Positions 60,846-64,000 of a DNA stretch of 64,000 bases are shown here, in pieces. The stretch lies in the NCBI RefSeq assembly GCF_014852585.1, contig NZ_JACVBX010000005.1:310001-374000 (forward strand). Reading direction: 5' to 3'. Source of the stretch: Pseudomonas sp. PDM18. Lineage in GTDB: Bacteria > Pseudomonadota > Gammaproteobacteria > Pseudomonadales > Pseudomonadaceae. Under the pieces are notes generated by a model. The model made no database searches. It saw only the letters and a list, made by a program, of their open reading frames with translations, and was not told where the DNA came from. Position 1 is the stretch's first letter, and each line of letters begins with the position of its first letter. Position numbers and translations under genes: made by a program.

Positions 60846-62231
60846 TCAGTCGGCCTGCGCCTGCAGGCTGGCGGCGGGTGCGCCGGCGAGGCTGACCACC
60901 ACGAAGGTGATTAGGCTGGCGAGCAGGCCGTAGGCGATGGGGGTATTGGCGAGCACGCCATCGATGGCCATGAAGGCGACCACCACCAGGCAGCCGACCA
61001 CGATGCTGGCCATGGCTCCGCGTGCGGAGGCACGACGCCACAGCAGGGCGCCGAGGATGGGCACGAGCAGGCCGCCGACCAGCAGGTTGTAGGCGATGCT
61101 CAGGGCACCGATGACGTCGTTCACCAGGCATGCCAGGGCCAGCATCACCACGCCCATCATCAAGGTGAACAGGCGGCTCTCACGCAGGCCGTTGGGCGCG
61201 CCAGGGCGCAGGAAGCGTGCATAGATGTCCTCCTGGAACACCGTGGCGGCCGCCAGCAGGCAGCCCGAGGCGGTGGACATGATGGCCGACAGCGCCGCCG
61301 CGACCACCAGCCCGCGCAGGCCTGGCTGGAGCACCTGGCGGGTGACTTCGGCGTAAGCGTTTTCCGGCACTGCCAGGTTGGGCAGCAGAACGTGGGCGGC
61401 GGCGCCGATCAGTGCACAGGCCAGGCCATAGAGCATGCAGTAGACGCCCGCGCCGAGGCCGGCGTAGCGCACCACTTTCTCGCTGCGCGCGGTGAACACG
61501 CGCTGCCAGATGTCCTGGCCAATGAGCGCGCCGAAGAAGTACAGCAGGAAGTAGGTGAGGATGGTGTCCAGGCCGATGTGGCCGAGATCGAAGAAGCCCG
61601 CCGGCAGCACTTCCTGCATGCGCGACAGGCCGCCCGCCTCGTGAATTGACAGCGGCAGCAGCACGGCGAAGATGCCGAGGGTCTTGATCACGAACTGGAT
61701 GATGTCGGTGAGGGTCAGCGACCACATGCCGCCAATCACCGAATAAACGATGACGATGCCACCGCCGCAGAGGATCGCCGGGATGCGCGGGATCTCGAAG
61801 ACCACCTCGGTCACCGAGCCGATGGCAATGGTCGCGGTAACCGCCACCATCAGGTCGTAGGCGACCATCACGATGCCGCCGATCAGCCGCGAGGACGCCT
61901 GGTAGCGCTGCTCGAGGATCTGCGTGACGGTGTAGACCTTCAGCCTCGCGATCTGCCGCGAGAACACCAGGCTGAGGACGATGATCCCCAGGCCGAGCAT
62001 GAACACCAGCCACAGGCCGGACAGCCCGTAGAGGTAGCCCAGCTTCACCGTGCCGATGGTGGACGCGCCACCGAGCACCACCGCAGCCATGGTGCCCAGG
62101 TAGAGCCCTGGGCCGAGGCGACGCCCGGCGACGAGGAAGTCGTTCTGGTTGCGCGCCTTGCGCATTCCGTACCAGCCCAGGGCAAGCATGCCCAGGGCGT
62201 AGACCAGCATGATCAGGTAATCGAGCAGCAT
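60846..62231 (-). CDS. gpuP: Sodium:solute symporter (SSF family), probable 3-guanidinopropionate permease
   Basis: A 461-residue membrane protein with about 12-13 hydrophobic segments. SSF features are KARNQNDFLVAGRRLGPG in the first loop and AALSAIMSTASGCLLAAATV, the family signature near helix 8. It resembles PanF/PutP relatives, so uptake of a small zwitterion with sodium is likely. As the first gene of the gpu run, its substrate is inferred to be 3-guanidinopropionate. The ATG chosen has GGAG ten bases upstream. Confidence 0.82.
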   Translation of the reverse strand: MLLDYLIMLVYALGMLALGWYGMRKARNQNDFLVAGRRLGPGLYLGTMAAVVLGGASTIGTVKLGYLYGLSGLWLVFMLGLGIIVLSLVFSRQIARLKVYTVTQILEQRYQASSRLIGGIVMVAYDLMVAVTATIAIGSVTEVVFEIPRIPAILCGGGIVIVYSVIGGMWSLTLTDIIQFVIKTLGIFAVLLPLSIHEAGGLSRMQEVLPAGFFDLGHIGLDTILTYFLLYFFGALIGQDIWQRVFTARSEKVVRYAGLGAGVYCMLYGLACALIGAAAHVLLPNLAVPENAYAEVTRQVLQPGLRGLVVAAALSAIMSTASGCLLAAATVFQEDIYARFLRPGAPNGLRESRLFTLMMGVVMLALACLVNDVIGALSIAYNLLVGGLLVPILGALLWRRASARGAMASIVVGCLVVVAFMAIDGVLANTPIAYGLLASLITFVVVSLAGAPAASLQAQAD

Positions 62232-62329
62232 GGCGGGGGGCTCCTGTTGTTGTTGTGTGGGAATCAGGCCTTCGCCCCGCCAGCCTGATGCCCCTCGCCC
62301 CGCCAACAAATCCCCGAAGCCGGAAGCCA

Positions 62330-62349
62330 ACTTTCGCCGCCACGAAAGT
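62330..62349. promoter_or_regulatory. Candidate GpuR operator upstream of gpuP
   Basis: ACTTTCG-CCGCCA-CGAAAGT is a perfect 7-base inverted repeat with T-N11-A spacing, 98 bases before the gpuP start. It is a good LysR-type site by form. The rest of the 262-base gap includes the promoter of the second toxin-antitoxin pair. Confidence 0.55.
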
Positions 62350-62434
62350 GCTGCTCCAGCCCGCATCCACAGGCCTTCAGACGCCCTCCCGGGCGCTCGA
62401 AGCAAAAAACTTCTCCCTCCTCAAGTGCTTGATT

Positions 62435-62471
62435 CGTATACGTATGTTATCGTTGTAAACACTGTATACAG
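62435..62471. promoter_or_regulatory. Palindromes in the promoter of the second toxin-antitoxin pair
   Basis: CGTATACG (62435-62442) and CTGTATACAG (62462-62471) are short perfect palindromes sharing GTATAC, 19 bases apart. They lie 23 bases before the antitoxin GTG in an AT-rich stretch. They are likely autoregulatory half-sites. The second resembles a LexA half-site but lacks the CTGT-N8-ACAG spacing. Confidence 0.55.
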
Positions 62472-62493
62472 CGTAAACGGAGCTGTTCAAAAA

Positions 62494-62721
62494 GTGACCA
62501 CCGTTGTCTCGTTCCGCGCCGATGACGCCCTTGTGGCGGCGCTGGACCAACTGGCCCGCGCCACCCACCGGGACCGGCCCTACCACCTGCGCCAGGCGCT
62601 GGCGCAGTACCTGGAACGCCAGAGTTGGCACGTGGCGGCCATCGATGAAGGGGTGGCGGACGCCGATGCCGGCCACCTGTTGGAGCACGCGACCATCGAA
62701 GCCAAGTGGGGCCTGGCATGA
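62494..62721 (+). CDS. Type II antitoxin, ribbon-helix-helix (ParD/RelB-like)
   Basis: A 75-residue antitoxin starting at GTG (VTTVVSFRADDALVAALDQL). The N-terminal ribbon-helix-helix pattern TTVVSFRADDALVAALDQLA fits DNA binding. The tail has ADADAGHLLEHATIEAKWG, an acidic segment for toxin binding. GGAG lies 11 bases before the GTG, and no ATG is available in frame. The ATGA overlap with the toxin gene supports both genes. Confidence 0.85.
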   Translation: MTTVVSFRADDALVAALDQLARATHRDRPYHLRQALAQYLERQSWHVAAIDEGVADADAGHLLEHATIEAKWGLA

Positions 62722-62999
62722 GCCTGCAGTGGACGCATAAGGCCGCCGCCGATCTGGACGCCATCTACGACCATTACGTCGTGCTGATCGGCCCGGAGAA
62801 GGCGCTGCGGGCCATCCAGGACATCGTCGAGCAGGTCAGCCCGCTGGCGAACCTGGAGCAAAGCAGCAGCGGTGTGCCCAGCGAGGTGCCCGGCGTGCGC
62901 GAATTGTTGGTCGAGCGCTGGCCGTACCAGGCCGCTTTCCGAGTAAAGGGCCGTTCTGTGCAGATTTTGCGCATCGACCGTGTGGATAACTCGGGGTAA
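62718..62999 (+). CDS. Type II toxin, RelE/ParE family
   Basis: A 93-residue toxin. MSLQWTHKAAADLDAIYDHY, GPEKALRAIQDIVEQVSPL, PSEVPGVRELLVERWPYQAA and RVKGRSVQILRIDRV are ParE-like landmarks, including the PGxRELxV strand. ParE proteins poison DNA gyrase; RelE proteins cut mRNA. Sequence form favours the ParE side. It ends shortly before an AT-rich spacer and a terminator. Confidence 0.87.
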   Translation: MSLQWTHKAAADLDAIYDHYVVLIGPEKALRAIQDIVEQVSPLANLEQSSSGVPSEVPGVRELLVERWPYQAAFRVKGRSVQILRIDRVDNSG

Positions 63000-63187
63000 A
63001 AGTGGCCACACGGTTACAAGATATTTCAGAGTATTGACTTTTTAATCTGGTTAAAAAGCAATCAAATGCACACTTCTCGGGAAGCTGGTCTCTTTATCGA
63101 CCATTCTGAAATTCATGGATTTTCAGTGACCAGATGGCGCAACAATGGTCACGGAATCTCAGCGACGCCTGGCTTTTTCCAGGCAAC

Positions 63188-63216
63188 AAAAAACCCGGCC
63201 TTGGCCGGGTTTTTTC
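63188..63216. terminator. Bidirectional rho-independent terminator
   Basis: AAAAAACCCGGCC-TT-GGCCGGGTTTTTT is a perfect stem with A and T runs on both sides. It lies between the toxin gene and the convergent DUF2218 gene. Confidence 0.92.
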
Positions 63217-63250
63217 GTTTTTGCGCTTTTTCGCTTTTTCGCCAGCGCTA

Positions 63251-63538
63251 TCAGGCGGCTTGCCAGTTCACCGGCAGCTGGCCTTCTTTCCAGGCGAAAC
63301 GGTCGAGGTGGCTGACCACCACGTTCTGCAGGCGCTCGAGGCCTTCCGCATCAGCGGACTCGGCGTCCATCAGCAGCGCTTCCGGGGTCGCGTGCAGGCG
63401 GCAGGTGCCGAAATCGAAGGGCAGCACGCCACGGTCGTCGGTCAATTCGACCGGCAGCTTGTGGGCGAAGTGGTTGCACAGGCGCTTGAGATAGCGCGCG
63501 GCATCGGGGGTAGGGACGGTGGCACGGCTCGAAGGCAT
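63251..63538 (-). CDS. DUF2218 family protein
   Basis: A 95-residue small soluble protein: MPSSRATVPTPDAARYLKRL, NHFAHKLPVEL, GVLPFDFGTCRLHATPEALL and VVVSHLDRFAWKEG. This matches the DUF2218 family of about 90-100 residues, function unknown. The start is an ATG with AGAAGAG upstream. It is divergent from the LysR gene, 97 bases apart, and may be that regulator's target. Confidence 0.84.
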   Translation of the reverse strand: MPSSRATVPTPDAARYLKRLCNHFAHKLPVELTDDRGVLPFDFGTCRLHATPEALLMDAESADAEGLERLQNVVVSHLDRFAWKEGQLPVNWQAA

Positions 63539-63635
63539 CTTTTCTCTTCTCCATTTTGGGAGATGACATCCTAGGCGTCGGCAATCAAGGGAAAAACCCG
63601 CTATTTTGCCTTTCACTCTTTAGCGGAGCTTCACA

Positions 63636-64000
63636 ATGGACAATCTTCGCGGCATGGCGGTATTCGCCACCGTGGTCGCCCGCGGCTCCATGGCGGCTGC
63701 GGCCGAAGCGCTGGGCATGACGCCTTCGGCGGTCAGCCAGCAGATCCGCAAGCTCGAAGCCCACGCCCAGGTCACGCTGCTGCACCGCACCACCCGCAAG
63801 CTGACGCTGACCGAGGCCGGCGAAGCCTTCTACCGAAGTTGCGCGCAGATGCTCGCCATCGCCGAGGAGGCCGAGCAGCGCCTGGGCGAATGGCGCGAGG
63901 CGCCGGTGGGCGAACTGCGTCTGGCCGCGCCGGTGGGCTTCTCCGGCAAGCTGATCACCGAGGCGCTGCGCCCGCTGCTGGAGAATCATCGCCAACTGCG
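63636..64000 (+). CDS. LysR-type transcriptional regulator, N-terminal part
   Basis: The gene runs off the window after 121 codons. The visible part is the winged helix-turn-helix (FATVVARGSMAAAAEALGMT, PSAVSQQIRKLEAHAQVTLL, RTTRKLTLTEAGEAFY) and the linker helix, then the start of the effector domain (LRLAAPVGFSGKLITEAL). It belongs to the broad AaeR/DmlR-like LysR group. It is divergent from the DUF2218 gene. Confidence 0.92.
   Translation, partial: MDNLRGMAVFATVVARGSMAAAAEALGMTPSAVSQQIRKLEAHAQVTLLHRTTRKLTLTEAGEAFYRSCAQMLAIAEEAEQRLGEWREAPVGELRLAAPVGFSGKLITEALRPLLENHRQL

Overview
The window looks like a high-GC gammaproteobacterial chromosome of the genus Pseudomonas, outside but close to the P. 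aeruginosa group. The evidence is gene content and order. Block after block matches P. aeruginosa PAO1 neighbourhoods that lie near the replication origin: che2 plus siaABCD (PA0180-PA0169), bau (PA0130-PA0133), prlC and its neighbours (PA0065-PA0069), the aa3/caa3 oxidase (PA0102-PA0114), pnt (PA0195-PA0196) and gpu (PA0287-PA0289). The blocks are in a different order here. Intergenic repeats such as GTAGGAGCGAGCTTGCTCGC are also typical of Pseudomonas. These assignments come from recognising the sequences, not from a search.

Layout. 1-8450: second chemotaxis cluster (end of a transducer, CheY, CheA, CheW, the heme-PAS receptor Aer2/McpB, CheR, CheD, CheB). 8639-12380: siaABCD, a phosphatase/kinase switch controlling a diguanylate cyclase. 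12470-14194: an NYN nuclease-like protein, a DUF2845 protein and a GNAT acetyltransferase. 14302-18706: beta-alanine catabolism, bauC-bauB-bauA with divergent bauR. 19098-22864: an unassigned four-gene cluster (flavoprotein, Rid protein, DUF1028 protein, ArgE-like deacylase). 23146-28166: HAD phosphatase, lipoprotein, gamma-carbonic-anhydrase-like protein, oligopeptidase A and a zinc ribbon. 28286-28805: a toxin-antitoxin pair. 28998-34669: phosphate permease, a radical SAM protein under a LexA box, beta carbonic anhydrase and a SulP transporter. 35735-44468: cytochrome c oxidase with its assembly and heme A genes. 45083-48016: transhydrogenase. 48204-51827: a membrane glycosyltransferase-like gene and a decayed tandem copy. 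51944-57622: CoA-transferase, two DUF1127 peptides, three DUF2388 paralogs and a DUF4105 metallopeptidase-like protein. 57732-62231: a 3-guanidinopropionate operon (gpuP-gpuA-gpuR) extended by a PhyH dioxygenase and a GFA-family protein. 62494-62999: a second toxin-antitoxin pair. 63251-64000: a DUF2218 protein and the start of a LysR regulator.

How it fits together. GpuA should release beta-alanine plus urea from 3-guanidinopropionate. BauA and BauC should take beta-alanine through malonate semialdehyde to acetyl-CoA. The two clusters have related LysR regulators, so the window holds both halves of one route. The che2 and sia blocks pair an oxygen-type chemoreceptor with c-di-GMP control. 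The oxidase block carries its own CuB/CuA assembly (CtaG, Sco), SURF1 and heme A synthesis (CtaB, CtaA). The least explained parts are the 19.1-22.9 kb cluster, the 53.6-54.5 kb DUF1127 region with repeated TACAGTT boxes, and the DUF2388/DUF4105 block.
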